64,000 nt of DNA from UBA4744 sp963707435 (GTDB lineage: Bacteria > Actinomycetota > Acidimicrobiia > Spongiisociales > UBA4744). The stretch lies in NCBI GenBank assembly GCA_963707435.1, contig CAVPPF010000008.1, forward strand, positions 20,053-84,052, in the 5' to 3' direction. Of this stretch, positions 18,110-26,881 are shown piece after piece. The notes beneath the pieces are model-generated. The model searched no databases. It was not told where the DNA came from and worked only from the letters and a program-made list of their open reading frames with translations. The position numbers were made by a program, and so were the translations under genes. Positions within the stretch are counted from its first letter, which is position 1; each line of letters begins with the position of its first letter.

Positions 18110-18823
18110 CTAGGGGGTGTACTGCTCGCGGATGTAGGTAACGGCGCCATCTTCGATGGTGAGCCACACGCCGGGCTGGAAGGAGCGCCCGGCCCGCCCG
18201 GCCAGCCAATCGGCATAGGGCACCATCTCCTCGGAGCCGGGATCCCCGGGGTTGGGCATCCATGTCACGCCCGTGTCGGCCGAGACCGCCAGGGTGCGGA
18301 TCGTGGCGTTGAGGTTGCGGACGTAGTAGTCGTTGGGCGGTGGTGATTCCTCGCCGTCCTCGGCGGCAGCTTGGGCGGCCGGCGCTCCGGTGAACCAGCA
18401 GGCCAGGTCGAACCCCACAGATCCCGCAGCGGCGCTCTCGATGTAGCCGAACCATTCCCCGTCCGGAAGCCCGGTGGACGTGCCCGGCGTACAACCGGAG
18501 CCGTCGGCCAGCGCGTTGGTGTCCTGGGTGGTGGTGGTCGACGCAGCCGTCGTCGTAGTGGTCGAAGCGGCCGTGGTGGTCGTCGTCGAACCGGTGATCG
18601 TGGTGGTCGACGCAGCCGTCGTAGTCGTGGTCGAAGCGACCGTCGTGGTCGAAGCGACCGTCGTTGTGGTCGTCGAACTGCCGGGGATGGTGGTCGTGGC
18701 ACTCTCCGTCGAAGAGCACCCCGCCGCCAGGACCACAACGCTCAGGACCGCTACGACGCGGCCCGCCCGCACCGTCCGAAATCCTGGTTTGCTCGAAAGG
18801 AACCGACGAGTGTCAGCGATCAC
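18110..18823 (-). CDS. Lipoprotein with long Thr-rich linker, function unknown
   Basis: 237 aa; GTG 18823 follows GGAGG by 7 nt. Signal peptide ends in LAAGCSS lipobox, then about 60 residues almost entirely Thr, Ser and Ala, then a C-terminal domain of ~135 residues with two Cys (SGCTPG, LACWF) and a WLTIEDG segment. Probably a surface-displayed domain on a flexible stalk. Domain not recognised. Confidence 0.75.
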   Translation of the reverse strand: MIADTRRFLSSKPGFRTVRAGRVVAVLSVVVLAAGCSSTESATTTIPGSSTTTTTVASTTTVASTTTTTAASTTTITGSTTTTTAASTTTTTAASTTTTQDTNALADGSGCTPGTSTGLPDGEWFGYIESAAAGSVGFDLACWFTGAPAAQAAAEDGEESPPPNDYYVRNLNATIRTLAVSADTGVTWMPNPGDPGSEEMVPYADWLAGRAGRSFQPGVWLTIEDGAVTYIREQYTP

Positions 18824-19029
18824 AGGTGGCCTCCGCGCCGTGTGTTTACCGATCAGATTCCACTGCCGTCGATGGGCAAATCCAGAACTCCCGACGTCGT
18901 TCGCGGACGCCTGCCCCTCGCCGGCCGGTGACTTCGCGATAGTACCCCGGTCCTATTGCCACCTTTGCGCGAAACGGCGGGAATATTTGGGACGCTCGTC
19001 TCGCTGAAACGACCCCCGACAGGAAACCC

Positions 19030-20049
19030 ATGGAACTAGGACTGACCAGCTTCGCCGAGACCATCCCCGACCCTTCCTCGGGGGTAACGATCGCCCATGG
19101 GGAACGGCTCCGCCAGGTGCTCGAGGAGATCGACGTGGCCGAGTCGGTCGGTCTCGACGTGTACGGCCTGGGCGAACACCACCGCCCCGACTTCGCCTCC
19201 TCATCTCCGGCCACGGTGCTGGCTGCCGCTGCCGGACGGACCTCGAGAATCCGCCTCTTCCCGGCCGTGTCGATCCTCAGCACCGACGACCCGGTGCGAG
19301 TGTTTCAGCAATACGCCACCCTCGACCTGGTCTCATCCGGGAGAGCCGAGCTGCTGGTCGGACGGGGATCGTTCATCGAGTCGTTCCCGCTGTTCGGGTA
19401 CGACCTCAACGACTACGACGAGCTCTTCGCCGAGAAACTCGATCTGCTGCTCCAGATCCGGGACAACGAGACGGTCACCTGGTCGGGCCGGTTCCGGCCA
19501 CCCATCAGCGGCCAGGGCATCTACCCCCGGCCGGAGCGGCCGCTCCCCATCCGCGTTGGGGTAGGCGGGACCCCCCAGTCGATCATCCGGGCCGCCCGGC
19601 GGGGGCTTCCGGTGGCGCTGGCGATCATCGGCGGAAGCCCGGACCGCTTCAAGGTGCTGGCCGATCTGCACCGGCGCACGCTGGTCGAGTCCGGCTACGA
19701 CCCCGCCGAGGTCCCGCTCTCAGTCCACGCACACGGATACATCGCCGATACCACGGACCAGGCTGCCGAGGAGTTCTACGGCTCCTACGCAACGGCCATG
19801 TCCCGCATCGGGCGGGAACGGGGCTGGGGTCCGATGACGAGAGACCAGTACGACCTGATGCGCGGCCCGGGCGGTTCCCTCGTACTGGGCGACCCGGAAA
19901 CCGTGGCGGCCAAGATTCTCCGCTGGAAAGAGGTTCTCGGGGTCAACCGGTTCGAATTGCATGTGAGCGTTGGCTCGCTCCCCCACGACCAGGTGCTCCG
20001 CAACATCGAGCTGCTGGGAACGAAGGTGGCACCGCTGGTGCGAGGTTGA
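19030..20049 (+). CDS. LLM-class flavin-dependent oxidoreductase
   Basis: 339 aa from ATG 19030. Luciferase-like TIM barrel: LGLTSFAE first strand, VYGLGEHH, a VSILSTDDPVRVFQQYATLD segment and GRGSFIESFPLFGY. These are typical of the group that uses FMN or F420. Substrate unknown. Followed 37 bp later by a VOC-family gene on the same strand. Confidence 0.87.
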   Translation: MELGLTSFAETIPDPSSGVTIAHGERLRQVLEEIDVAESVGLDVYGLGEHHRPDFASSSPATVLAAAAGRTSRIRLFPAVSILSTDDPVRVFQQYATLDLVSSGRAELLVGRGSFIESFPLFGYDLNDYDELFAEKLDLLLQIRDNETVTWSGRFRPPISGQGIYPRPERPLPIRVGVGGTPQSIIRAARRGLPVALAIIGGSPDRFKVLADLHRRTLVESGYDPAEVPLSVHAHGYIADTTDQAAEEFYGSYATAMSRIGRERGWGPMTRDQYDLMRGPGGSLVLGDPETVAAKILRWKEVLGVNRFELHVSVGSLPHDQVLRNIELLGTKVAPLVRG

Positions 20050-20086
20050 ACGCGCTCGCTTCCGCCCATCGGTAGGGTTCCGGGGC

Positions 20087-20485
20087 ATGGCTGTACGACT
20101 CGACCACACCATCCTCGACGTGAAGAACCTGGCCGAATCGGTGGCCTTCTACCGGGACGTCGTCGGTTTGGAGTATCGGGGCAGGAGCGGGGGATTCGAG
20201 GTGATGCTCATCACCGACGACCTGGCCCTCGACCTCGACGCCCATGTTCAACCGGCCCCCCGGCATCTGGCATTCGGCATGGATCGAGCCACGTTCGAGG
20301 CGGCCTTCGAGCGCATCCGGGCCGGTGGTTATTCGTTTGGAGACGGCCCTTCCCGTCCCACCAATATGCAAGGCCCGGGTAGATCGACCGGCATTCACGG
20401 AGCGACCGATTCGGTGTACTTCCACGATCCGAGCGGCCACCTGCTGGAGATCCTCACCTACGACCCGCCGGTCCCGGTTGCCTAG
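20087..20485 (+). CDS. VOC-family (glyoxalase/dioxygenase-fold) protein
   Basis: 132 aa from ATG 20087. LDHTILDVKNLAESVAFYRDVVG is split here as LDHTILDV and FYRDVVGL, the classic first betaalphabetabetabeta unit; the C-terminal VYFHDPSGHLLEILTY is the second metal-ligand strand. Metal ligands are likely His in the first motif, His in the middle strand and the final Glu. Function cannot be narrowed further. Same strand as the LLM oxidoreductase. Confidence 0.85.
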   Translation: MAVRLDHTILDVKNLAESVAFYRDVVGLEYRGRSGGFEVMLITDDLALDLDAHVQPAPRHLAFGMDRATFEAAFERIRAGGYSFGDGPSRPTNMQGPGRSTGIHGATDSVYFHDPSGHLLEILTYDPPVPVA

Positions 20486-20499
20486 CTGGTTCGGGACTC

Positions 20500-21048
20500 T
20501 CAGGCGACCGCCAGCCTGACCCAGATGACCGGCTGTCGTGGATGCTCGTAGGGAACCGGGCGCTCGAATCTGCGGGCATTCTGGAACTCCCAGGCGAAGA
20601 GCCGCCCACCGGCGGCGAAGGCGTCGAGCGACACGTGGTCGATCCTGTGTCTCTCCTGGTGGTCTCTGAGTTCGGCCGTCGTGAAAGGACCGTGCACGTC
20701 GACGAGCTCTGCCATCCCCGCAATCGCTCCCGAGCCTGCGGGACTCAAACCGACCGGGCCGCGCACCTTGGTGCAGAGATGGTTGAGCTCCCAGGTCTTG
20801 CGGCCCTCGATCAGCAACCACACCCACGGTTCCGGGACGGGCAAGGCGTAGTCGAAGGGGTAGGTCCACGAAAACGAGTCTTGGCAAGCAGGGCAGAACC
20901 ATGGTTTGGCAAGCGCATTGCCGTTGGGGTCGTTGCTCGCGAACTCGATCCGGGTCCGGTCTGAGCATCCGGGGCAGGGTGGAATCAGCTCCGGCTCGGG
21001 CAGGTAGCGGACCGTCGGCATACTGGGCGGCCGGGCCATTTCTCGCAT
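20500..21048 (-). CDS. Zinc-ribbon plus ASCH/PUA-like domain protein
   Basis: 182 aa from ATG 21048, preceded by GGGAG; a GTG at 21066 is also possible. Residues ~25-60 carry CPGC and CPAC pairs that form a zinc ribbon. The rest resembles an ASCH domain: PWVWLLIEGRKTWELN gives the G-K-x-x-E motif, followed by a G-x-A-E-L-V-D-V strand and the late GRLFAWEF segment. ASCH domains bind RNA or modified nucleosides; the domain call is from motif shape. No functional neighbour. Confidence 0.6.
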   Translation of the reverse strand: MREMARPPSMPTVRYLPEPELIPPCPGCSDRTRIEFASNDPNGNALAKPWFCPACQDSFSWTYPFDYALPVPEPWVWLLIEGRKTWELNHLCTKVRGPVGLSPAGSGAIAGMAELVDVHGPFTTAELRDHQERHRIDHVSLDAFAAGGRLFAWEFQNARRFERPVPYEHPRQPVIWVRLAVA

Positions 21049-21066
21049 GGCGCTCCCGGATGTCAC

Positions 21067-21593
21067 GATGGGCTCGTTCTTGTTGTGGCATCGACAAACG
21101 GCCCAAGATCTTGAGGAACCAACGTCGGTTCACATTCGATTCAGACCGGAAACCGTCGGCCGGCGGCTGAATGCCTCAGCAGACTTCCCCGTCGAGGATG
21201 CACATCAGCCCCGGCGCCGGGGCAATGTCGTGTTCGAGGACCCAGGTGCGTTCCAGCGGTGATGTTGATCAGTTGGACCCCAGGGCCGAACGGCTCTATT
21301 GAGTAGGGTCTTTCAGGCTCGCTGCGAAAGCCGTGAGCGACCGGTGGGGTATGACAACACACCGAGCGGCAACCCGAGCCTCGTGGGGTTCCGATGCCAG
21401 ACTCCCCACCAAACCTGGCTGGTTGTGGCAATCGTCGGCCGCCATCCCCCCTATCTGGCCACCAGGACCGTCGGGCAGGTGAATCGGGACTTGCCGCGGA
21501 CACTTCGGAGCGTTGTCGCGACACCGGCTATTCGACTCGCTGTCGAACCAATTCGCCTCCCAGAATCCCTCAACTCACGCAAGGGAGGACACC
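21067..21593. other. Long intergenic region with possible RNA structure
   Basis: No convincing gene in this 0.5-kb gap. It contains a perfect palindrome CCCCGGCGCCGGGG (21209-21222) and a run of nested helices around 21275-21410, described separately. The 3' end holds the AAGGGAGGACACC ribosome site of the downstream lipoprotein gene. Confidence 0.5.
21275..21410 (+). ncRNA. Candidate structured RNA / leader element (unassigned)
   Basis: Several nested pairings can be drawn by eye: GGACCC (21275-80) with GGGTCT (21306-11) enclosing AGGGCC/GGCTCT with a GAAC loop; GCTCGC (21317-22) with GTGAGC (21333-38); and GGTGGGG (21343-49) with CCCCACC (21404-10) enclosing AACCC/GGGTT. It lies ~180 bp before the lipoprotein-hmuTUV genes. 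High GC gives chance helices, so this is only a candidate and the strand is assumed. Confidence 0.2.
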
Positions 21594-22145
21594 TTGAAAC
21601 GACTCACCGGGCTGCTTGTCGCCCTGGCGCTGGTCGCCAGTGCCTGCGGCGGCACCGCCGAAGCCGAGATTGAAGAAACGACCACCACGACGGCCGCCGC
21701 GACGTCCACCACGGAAGCCACCACCACAACCACAACCGAGGCGACGACCACCACGGCCGCCCCTACGACGACCACGACCGAAGCATCCGGCATCGTCGAG
21801 GGCGAAGACCCCGAAGTGGATGCCGTCGTCCTGGCCTTCACGACCGCTCTCGACAGCGTCACCCCATACGAAGACAAGGCGCCGTTCATCGACGATCCCG
21901 AAGGGCTCGAAGATACCGTTGCGCAGTACCTTGCGACCGGCGAGTCCATGGGAGGCATCAGTGTCGCCGTCTCTGCGGTAGCGATCGACGGAGACACAGC
22001 CGTAGTCACGTACGACCTTTTGTTTGGCGGCAACCCGACCTATCCGGATCTCAGCGGCGACGCCATCAAGACGGCCGATGGCTGGAAGATCACCCGGGCA
22101 GGGTTCTGTTCGCTGATGTCTTCGGCCCGGGTCGGCTGCCCGTAG
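21594..22145 (+). CDS. Lipoprotein with Thr-rich linker, function unknown
   Basis: 183 aa. TTG start at 21594 is chosen because GGGAGGACACC lies just upstream and the signal peptide begins there (MKRLTG when initiated). Lipobox VASACGG, then ~45 residues of Thr/Ala/Glu linker, then a globular domain resembling a small DUF4878/NTF2-like lumazine-type fold only loosely (VAIDGDTAVVTYDLLFGG). Located 14 bp before hmuT, so possibly cotranscribed with heme uptake genes. Confidence 0.7.
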   Translation: MKRLTGLLVALALVASACGGTAEAEIEETTTTTAAATSTTEATTTTTTEATTTTAAPTTTTTEASGIVEGEDPEVDAVVLAFTTALDSVTPYEDKAPFIDDPEGLEDTVAQYLATGESMGGISVAVSAVAIDGDTAVVTYDLLFGGNPTYPDLSGDAIKTADGWKITRAGFCSLMSSARVGCP

Positions 22146-22159
22146 ACCGGGAGATCAGG

Positions 22160-23152
22160 ATGCAGACACGGCTGATCGGGCTCGTACTCGCCGCCGCGCT
22201 CGTTGGCGGCGCCTGCGCTTCTCAGCCCGTCGCCACCACGACGGCCGGGGAACCAACTACGAGCACGACAATGGGGACCACGACCTCGACTTCGGGAGTC
22301 GAAGCTCCCGCGGTCGAGACCTTCATCGGTGCTGATGGCGTCGTGTCGACGATCGCCGACACAAATCGCATCGTGACGTTGAGCGGAGACCTGACCGAGA
22401 CCGTATGGAGACTCGGGTTCGGGGATTCGGTGGTGGCGACCGACGTCACCACCGTCTACCCGCCGGAGGCGATCGGGCTGCCGGTGGTGGGAGTCGGCCG
22501 CTTCCTGTCGGCAGAGGGAGTCCTGGCGCAGGAGCCGACCCTGGTCATCGGGGACACGCAGACGTCTCCCCCGGAAGCGATCGAGCAGATCCGTAGTGCC
22601 GGGGTCCCCGTGGTGATTCTCGAGGTACCGACCACCTTCGACGGCTTGTACGAGAAGATCGAAGGTCTGGCCGAGGCGCTCGGCGTGCCCGAGAAGGGGG
22701 CAGATCTGGCCGCAGAGGTCCGGTCCGGAATCGACCAGGCCCTCGAAACGGCGGCACCGCTCGACCCGCAACCCGGTATCGCCTTTGTATACAGCCGGGG
22801 TCCCGACGTCATGTTGCTCTTCGGTTCCGAGATGACCACCCAGCCCCTCATCGAGGCCGCGGGCGGCATCGACGTGGGAGCCGCCGGCGGAGTGGTCGGC
22901 ACCGTCTCGATCACTCCAGAGGCTCTGGTGGCTGCGGCGCCCGATGTCATCGTCATCACCAGTGAGGGGTTGCAGGCGCTCGGGGGGGAAGCGGGACTCC
23001 TGGCGGTTCCCGGATTTGCCGAAACTCCGGCAGGGCGAGACGGGCGCATCCTCAACTATCCCGAAGGAGACTTCCTGACCTTTGGTCCGCGCATCGCCGA
23101 GTCCCTCGAACTGTTGATCGCTGATCTCCAGTCCGTTCTCGGAGATTCGTGA
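22160..23152 (+). CDS. hmuT: Heme/siderophore ABC transporter substrate-binding lipoprotein
   Basis: 330 aa, ATG 22160. Lipobox VGGACAS and a Thr-rich spacer, then a periplasmic-binding (class III, BtuF/HmuT-like) fold: RIVTLSGDLTETVWRLGFGDSVV, the VGVGRFLSAEGVLAQEPTLVIGD segment and DVIVITSEGLQALGG. The long central helix of class III binding proteins is predicted around 175-200. HmuT rather than a siderophore binder is favoured because of the HmuUV partners, but ligand is inferred. First gene of the transporter operon; overlaps hmuU by 4 bp. Confidence 0.85.
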   Translation: MQTRLIGLVLAAALVGGACASQPVATTTAGEPTTSTTMGTTTSTSGVEAPAVETFIGADGVVSTIADTNRIVTLSGDLTETVWRLGFGDSVVATDVTTVYPPEAIGLPVVGVGRFLSAEGVLAQEPTLVIGDTQTSPPEAIEQIRSAGVPVVILEVPTTFDGLYEKIEGLAEALGVPEKGADLAAEVRSGIDQALETAAPLDPQPGIAFVYSRGPDVMLLFGSEMTTQPLIEAAGGIDVGAAGGVVGTVSITPEALVAAAPDVIVITSEGLQALGGEAGLLAVPGFAETPAGRDGRILNYPEGDFLTFGPRIAESLELLIADLQSVLGDS

Positions 23153-24186
23153 CCCAATCGGCCACCGCCACCGACCGCGAGTCCGGACGCCTCGCGGCGG
23201 TGATGGTTCTCGGAACCGGATTGCTGGGGCTGATCGTGGTGGGGCTCCTGAGTGGCGCCGTGGCGATCAGCCCGGCCGACCTTCTCCATGTGCTCGGCCG
23301 CCGGCTCGGATTGACCGAGGATCCGCAGCGCCTCACCGATTCAGTCCTGTGGGCCATCCGGCTACCCCGGGTCCTGGCAGGGGCGGTCGTCGGGGCCGGA
23401 TTGGGTGTCGCCGGAGCGGCACTGCAGGGGACGTTGCGCAATCACATGGCCGACCCGCATCTTGTCGGGATCTCCCCGGCCGCGGGCCTCGGCGCCGTGG
23501 CGGGAATCGCCCTAACCCCTGCCGGTGGGCCACCTCTGGTCATGATGCTTGGCGCCGCCGCCGCCGGCGCCGGCGCCGCATTGTTGATGCGCAGAATCGC
23601 CAAGCGGGTCATCGAATCCAACCAGTTCATCCTGGTGGGACTCGCCCTGGGCTTGGCAATGCTGGCCTGGCTGGGGGCGATCGTCCTGGCCTGGGACAGT
23701 CCCCGGGCCCCGACGTTCACCTTCTGGGTCTTCGGGGGACTCTCCGGATCTACCTGGTCGGCGCTTGCGGCCGGCACACCCCTCGTACTCATCGGTACTG
23801 CGGTAGTAGCTACGTACTCCCGATCCCTTGATCTTCTCTCCCTGGGTGAGAGCGAAGCACGCCATGTCGGGGTCAACGTCGACCGGGTCATCAGCATGGT
23901 CCTGATCGGTGTCGGACTTGCGGTCGGAGGTTCAGTAGGTCTTGGAGGAGCAATTGGATTCGTCGGCCTGATCGTCCCGCTCATTGTGCGCAGATGGATA
24001 GGCCCGGCCCACGTCTGGCTCATTCCGGCTTCGGCACTGGGCGGCGCTGCCATGGTGGTAGCCGTTGACATTCTGGCCAGGACGGTGGCAGCCCCGATCG
24101 AGATTCCTGTTGGCCTCTTCACCGCCATCCTCGGAGCGCCAGTGTTCGTTTGGTTTCTCATGCGAGTCGGACGATCGCGGTCATGA
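23149..24186 (+). CDS. hmuU: Heme/iron ABC transporter permease (FecCD family)
   Basis: 345 aa, GTG 23149 overlapping the hmuT stop. FecCD/BtuC-type membrane protein with about ten helices; family motifs LRLPRVLAGAVVGAGLGVAGAALQ are represented here as RLPRVLAGAVVG and GVAGAALQG, plus NHMADPHLVGIS and the late GLIVPLIVRRW coupling loop. Pairs with HmuV to import heme or ferric siderophore through the inner membrane. Confidence 0.9.
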   Translation: MTQSATATDRESGRLAAVMVLGTGLLGLIVVGLLSGAVAISPADLLHVLGRRLGLTEDPQRLTDSVLWAIRLPRVLAGAVVGAGLGVAGAALQGTLRNHMADPHLVGISPAAGLGAVAGIALTPAGGPPLVMMLGAAAAGAGAALLMRRIAKRVIESNQFILVGLALGLAMLAWLGAIVLAWDSPRAPTFTFWVFGGLSGSTWSALAAGTPLVLIGTAVVATYSRSLDLLSLGESEARHVGVNVDRVISMVLIGVGLAVGGSVGLGGAIGFVGLIVPLIVRRWIGPAHVWLIPASALGGAAMVVAVDILARTVAAPIEIPVGLFTAILGAPVFVWFLMRVGRSRS

Positions 24187-24974
24187 AGCCGGCAGTGAAG
24201 GCCGAGCGGGTCAGGTACCACCGGGATTCTGCGGTGCTGGTCGATGATGTGACCCTCACGGCGGATCCGGGTGAGATCCTGGCCATTGTCGGACCGAACG
24301 GTGCCGGCAAGACCACCCTTCTGAGAATCCTCGCCGGCGATCTAGCCCCGTCCGCCGGGCGGGCCCAGGTGCAAGGCGTCGACGCGTCCCGGACACCGTT
24401 GCAGGAACTGGCACTTCTGCGCGCCTATCTAAGCCCCAAAGGGGTATCCGAGAATCCCTTCACCGTGCGGGACACGGTCACTATGGGCCGCCACCCGCAC
24501 CGTCGAGCCGTGATCGGCGCCGGCCACCACGAAGCAATCGTGGAGTCGGCAATGCAACGAACCGACGTCATCCACTTGGCCGAGCGAGTGATGAGCAGTC
24601 TGTCAACGGGAGAACAACAGCAGGTTGGGCTGGCCCGGGTAATCGCCCAGGAGACGCCGGTTCTCTTCCTGGACGAGCCAACCTCGTCCCTCGACATAGG
24701 ACATCAGGAGAAGGTCATGCAGGTCTTGCGATCATTGGCCCGGGAAGGCACTGCTGTTCTCGTGATCGTGCACGACCTCAACCTCGCCGCCGCCCACACG
24801 GACCGCATGATCCTGCTCAACGCCGGGCTGGCGGTCGCCACCGGGCCCGCCTCGGAGGTGTTGACGAGCGAGCGTCTGTCGGCGGTGTACCGGCAGCCAA
24901 TCGAGGTGGTGCCGCATCCCCGCCGTGCTTGTCCCCTCGTGCTGACTATCGATCCTGCGGACGGTCCTCGCTGA
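24183..24974 (+). CDS. hmuV: Heme/iron ABC transporter ATP-binding protein
   Basis: 263 aa, ATG 24183 overlapping the hmuU stop (ATGA). Walker A GPNGAGKTT, signature LSTGEQQQVGLAR, Walker B VLFLDEPTSSLD and switch His in IVHDLN. The signature has Thr where LSGGE is usual, a tolerated change. The 5' ATGA coupling and gene order T-U-V match heme-uptake operons. Confidence 0.92.
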   Translation: MKPAVKAERVRYHRDSAVLVDDVTLTADPGEILAIVGPNGAGKTTLLRILAGDLAPSAGRAQVQGVDASRTPLQELALLRAYLSPKGVSENPFTVRDTVTMGRHPHRRAVIGAGHHEAIVESAMQRTDVIHLAERVMSSLSTGEQQQVGLARVIAQETPVLFLDEPTSSLDIGHQEKVMQVLRSLAREGTAVLVIVHDLNLAAAHTDRMILLNAGLAVATGPASEVLTSERLSAVYRQPIEVVPHPRRACPLVLTIDPADGPR

Positions 24975-25278
24975 GCGATGGGGCCGCGTCGCCGGGGTGC
25001 AATACCTCCATGAGGTGGCCTGCAACGCTGCCTCCGACATCCCCGGCGCGGGCAGTATGTCGTCTCAGAGCTTCGCCAGGATGCCGGCGCGGCTCTCATT
25101 GCTCGGCCGGCGGGTGGGGTCCAGGTCGGCTCCTTCTGCACCGGGATCGGCGATACCCGGAGCGTGGTCCGGTAGATCGGGAAAGCGCCGTGGAGGTTTT
25201 TCTTCTGAAAGTTGTCGAAATCGGTGGCAGCTCTTCGTCGAATAGGCAAAGGTATTCCAGAGGACGAAAGGAGCACGG
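24975..25278. other. Intergenic region upstream of the DGPF/ECF42 genes
   Basis: Noncoding as far as I can see. Its 3' part holds the predicted ECF42 promoter (25213-25239) and an AAAGGAG ribosome site before the ATG at 25279. Confidence 0.6.
25213..25239 (+). promoter_or_regulatory. Predicted ECF42 sigma-factor promoter
   Basis: TGTCGA (25213-25218), a 17-nt spacer and CGTC (25236-25239). As I recall it, the published ECF42 target promoter is TGTCGA at -35 and CGA/TC at -10, which this fits. It sits ~40 bp before the DGPF protein gene and the ECF42 sigma gene itself, as expected for autoregulation. Confidence 0.6.
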
Positions 25279-25650
25279 ATGCCTACGTACGCAGCACTCA
25301 TCTACACCCCCGCCGAAATGGAGGGTCAGGGCACACAAGAGGACTGGGCCGCCGTCATAGCCGAGTACAACGAGTTCGGCGAGAAGGCCGGAGCGGCCGG
25401 GGTGGTCGCCGGAGGCGAAGCGCTCCAGGACACAGCTACGGCGACGACCATTCACGTCAAGGGCGGGAAGGGCGGCGAGTTGATCACCACGGACGGTCCC
25501 TTCGCTGAGACCAAAGAGGTCCTGGGCGGGTTCTACTTACTCAAATGTGCCGATCTCGACGAGGCCGTCCAGTGGGCCGCCCAGATCCCCGGCGCCTGGC
25601 ACGGAAGGGTTGAAGTTCGGCCGATCATCGAGTGGTCCGAAGGAGAGTGA
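25279..25650 (+). CDS. YCII-related DGPF-domain protein
   Basis: 123 aa from ATG 25279 after GAAAGGAGC. YCII/DGPF fold with the hallmark TTDGPFAETKE and a C-terminal GRVEVRPI strand. These proteins are encoded next to, and are targets of, ECF42 sigma factors; their biochemical role is unknown. The stop overlaps the sigma-factor start (GTGA). Confidence 0.9.
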   Translation: MPTYAALIYTPAEMEGQGTQEDWAAVIAEYNEFGEKAGAAGVVAGGEALQDTATATTIHVKGGKGGELITTDGPFAETKEVLGGFYLLKCADLDEAVQWAAQIPGAWHGRVEVRPIIEWSEGE

Positions 25651-26870
25651 CGGTCGACGAGATCGTCCGGATTGAGGGTGGCCGGGTCCTGGCCACCCTC
25701 ATCCGGTTGACCGGCGACTTCGGTCTGGCCGAAGACGTGCTCCAGGATGCTGTGGTTGTCGCCCTCGAGCAGTGGAACCGCTCGGGTCCCCCCGACAACC
25801 CGGCGGCGTGGCTGACGACCGTCGCTCGAAACAAGGCTCTCGACCGCCTCCGGAGGGAGTCCCGCCGATCCCACAAAGAGACCGAGGCGTTCCAGATGCT
25901 GGCCGACCCGCCCGACCCTCCCCGAGGTGACGACCGCTTGCGGCTCATCTTCACGTGCTGTCACCCGGCGCTGGCGCCCGCAAGCAGGGTGGCGTTGACC
26001 CTGCGAACGATCGGTGGGCTGACCACCACCGAAATCGCACGGTCCTTCCTCGTCCCGGAGGCCACGATGGGGCAGCGGATCAGCCGGGCCAAACGGAAGA
26101 TCGCCGTAGCCCGCATCCCCTATCGCGTGCCCGCACCCCACGAACTCCCGGACCGGCTCCCGGCGGTACTCGCCGTCGTGTACCTCATCTTCACGACCGG
26201 CCACCACGCCCCGGAAGGCCGCCTCGATGCCCGGGTCGATCTGGCCGCAGAGGCGATCCGTCTCGGGCGGCTCCTCGTCGAGTTGATGCCCGACGAAGCC
26301 GAATGTCGGGGTCTCCTCGCTCTGATGCTCGCCACCCATGCTCGCCACCCCGCTCGCCTTGATGCCGCCGGTGATCTGGTCCTCATGGCTGATCAGGATC
26401 GAACCCGCTGGGATCACTCCGCTATCGCGGAGGCGGCCGAAATTGTCGATCGGGTACTCCCCCGGCGGATGGTCGGCCCATTTCAGATCCAGGCGGCCAT
26501 CGCCTGCTTGCACGGCCTGGCCGATTCGGATGCTACGACCGACTGGAAGCAGATCGTCGACCTCTACCGCCGCCTCGAGCAGATTGCACCGTCCCCGGTG
26601 GTGAGGGTCAACCGGGCTGTTGCGGAAGCCAGAGTCTTCGGACCGGAGGCCGGCCTCGTCTTGTTGGAACGGACAGACGGCGTTGAGCGCTGGCACCTCT
26701 ACTGGGCCACCCTGGCAGCCCTTTCCCGACAGGCCGGCCGGATCGACGAGGCGGCCCGCGCCTACCGTTCGGCCCTCGATTGCGAGATGAACGACAGCGA
26801 CCGGAGGTTCTTGCAGGAACAGCTGCTCTCACTCAATGGACCCGATCAACCGGCTCCGGCCGTTCGGTAA
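25647..26870 (+). CDS. ECF42-group RNA polymerase sigma factor with C-terminal TPR-like extension
   Basis: 407 aa. GTG 25647 overlaps the DGPF stop; a GTG at 25632 is possible. Sigma-70 region 2 covers about residues 10-75 (DFGLAEDVLQDAVVVALEQW, written in two halves as LAEDVLQDA and ALEQW), region 4 about 105-160 (LTTTEIARSFLV and ISRAKRKI), then a ~240-residue extension with helical repeats (DUF6596/TPR type) including AVVYLIFTTGH. The extension replaces an anti-sigma in this group. Upstream promoter TGTCGA-N17-CGTC implies self-activation. Confidence 0.9.
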   Translation: MTVDEIVRIEGGRVLATLIRLTGDFGLAEDVLQDAVVVALEQWNRSGPPDNPAAWLTTVARNKALDRLRRESRRSHKETEAFQMLADPPDPPRGDDRLRLIFTCCHPALAPASRVALTLRTIGGLTTTEIARSFLVPEATMGQRISRAKRKIAVARIPYRVPAPHELPDRLPAVLAVVYLIFTTGHHAPEGRLDARVDLAAEAIRLGRLLVELMPDEAECRGLLALMLATHARHPARLDAAGDLVLMADQDRTRWDHSAIAEAAEIVDRVLPRRMVGPFQIQAAIACLHGLADSDATTDWKQIVDLYRRLEQIAPSPVVRVNRAVAEARVFGPEAGLVLLERTDGVERWHLYWATLAALSRQAGRIDEAARAYRSALDCEMNDSDRRFLQEQLLSLNGPDQPAPAVR

Positions 26871-26881
26871 TCTTGAGGCTG

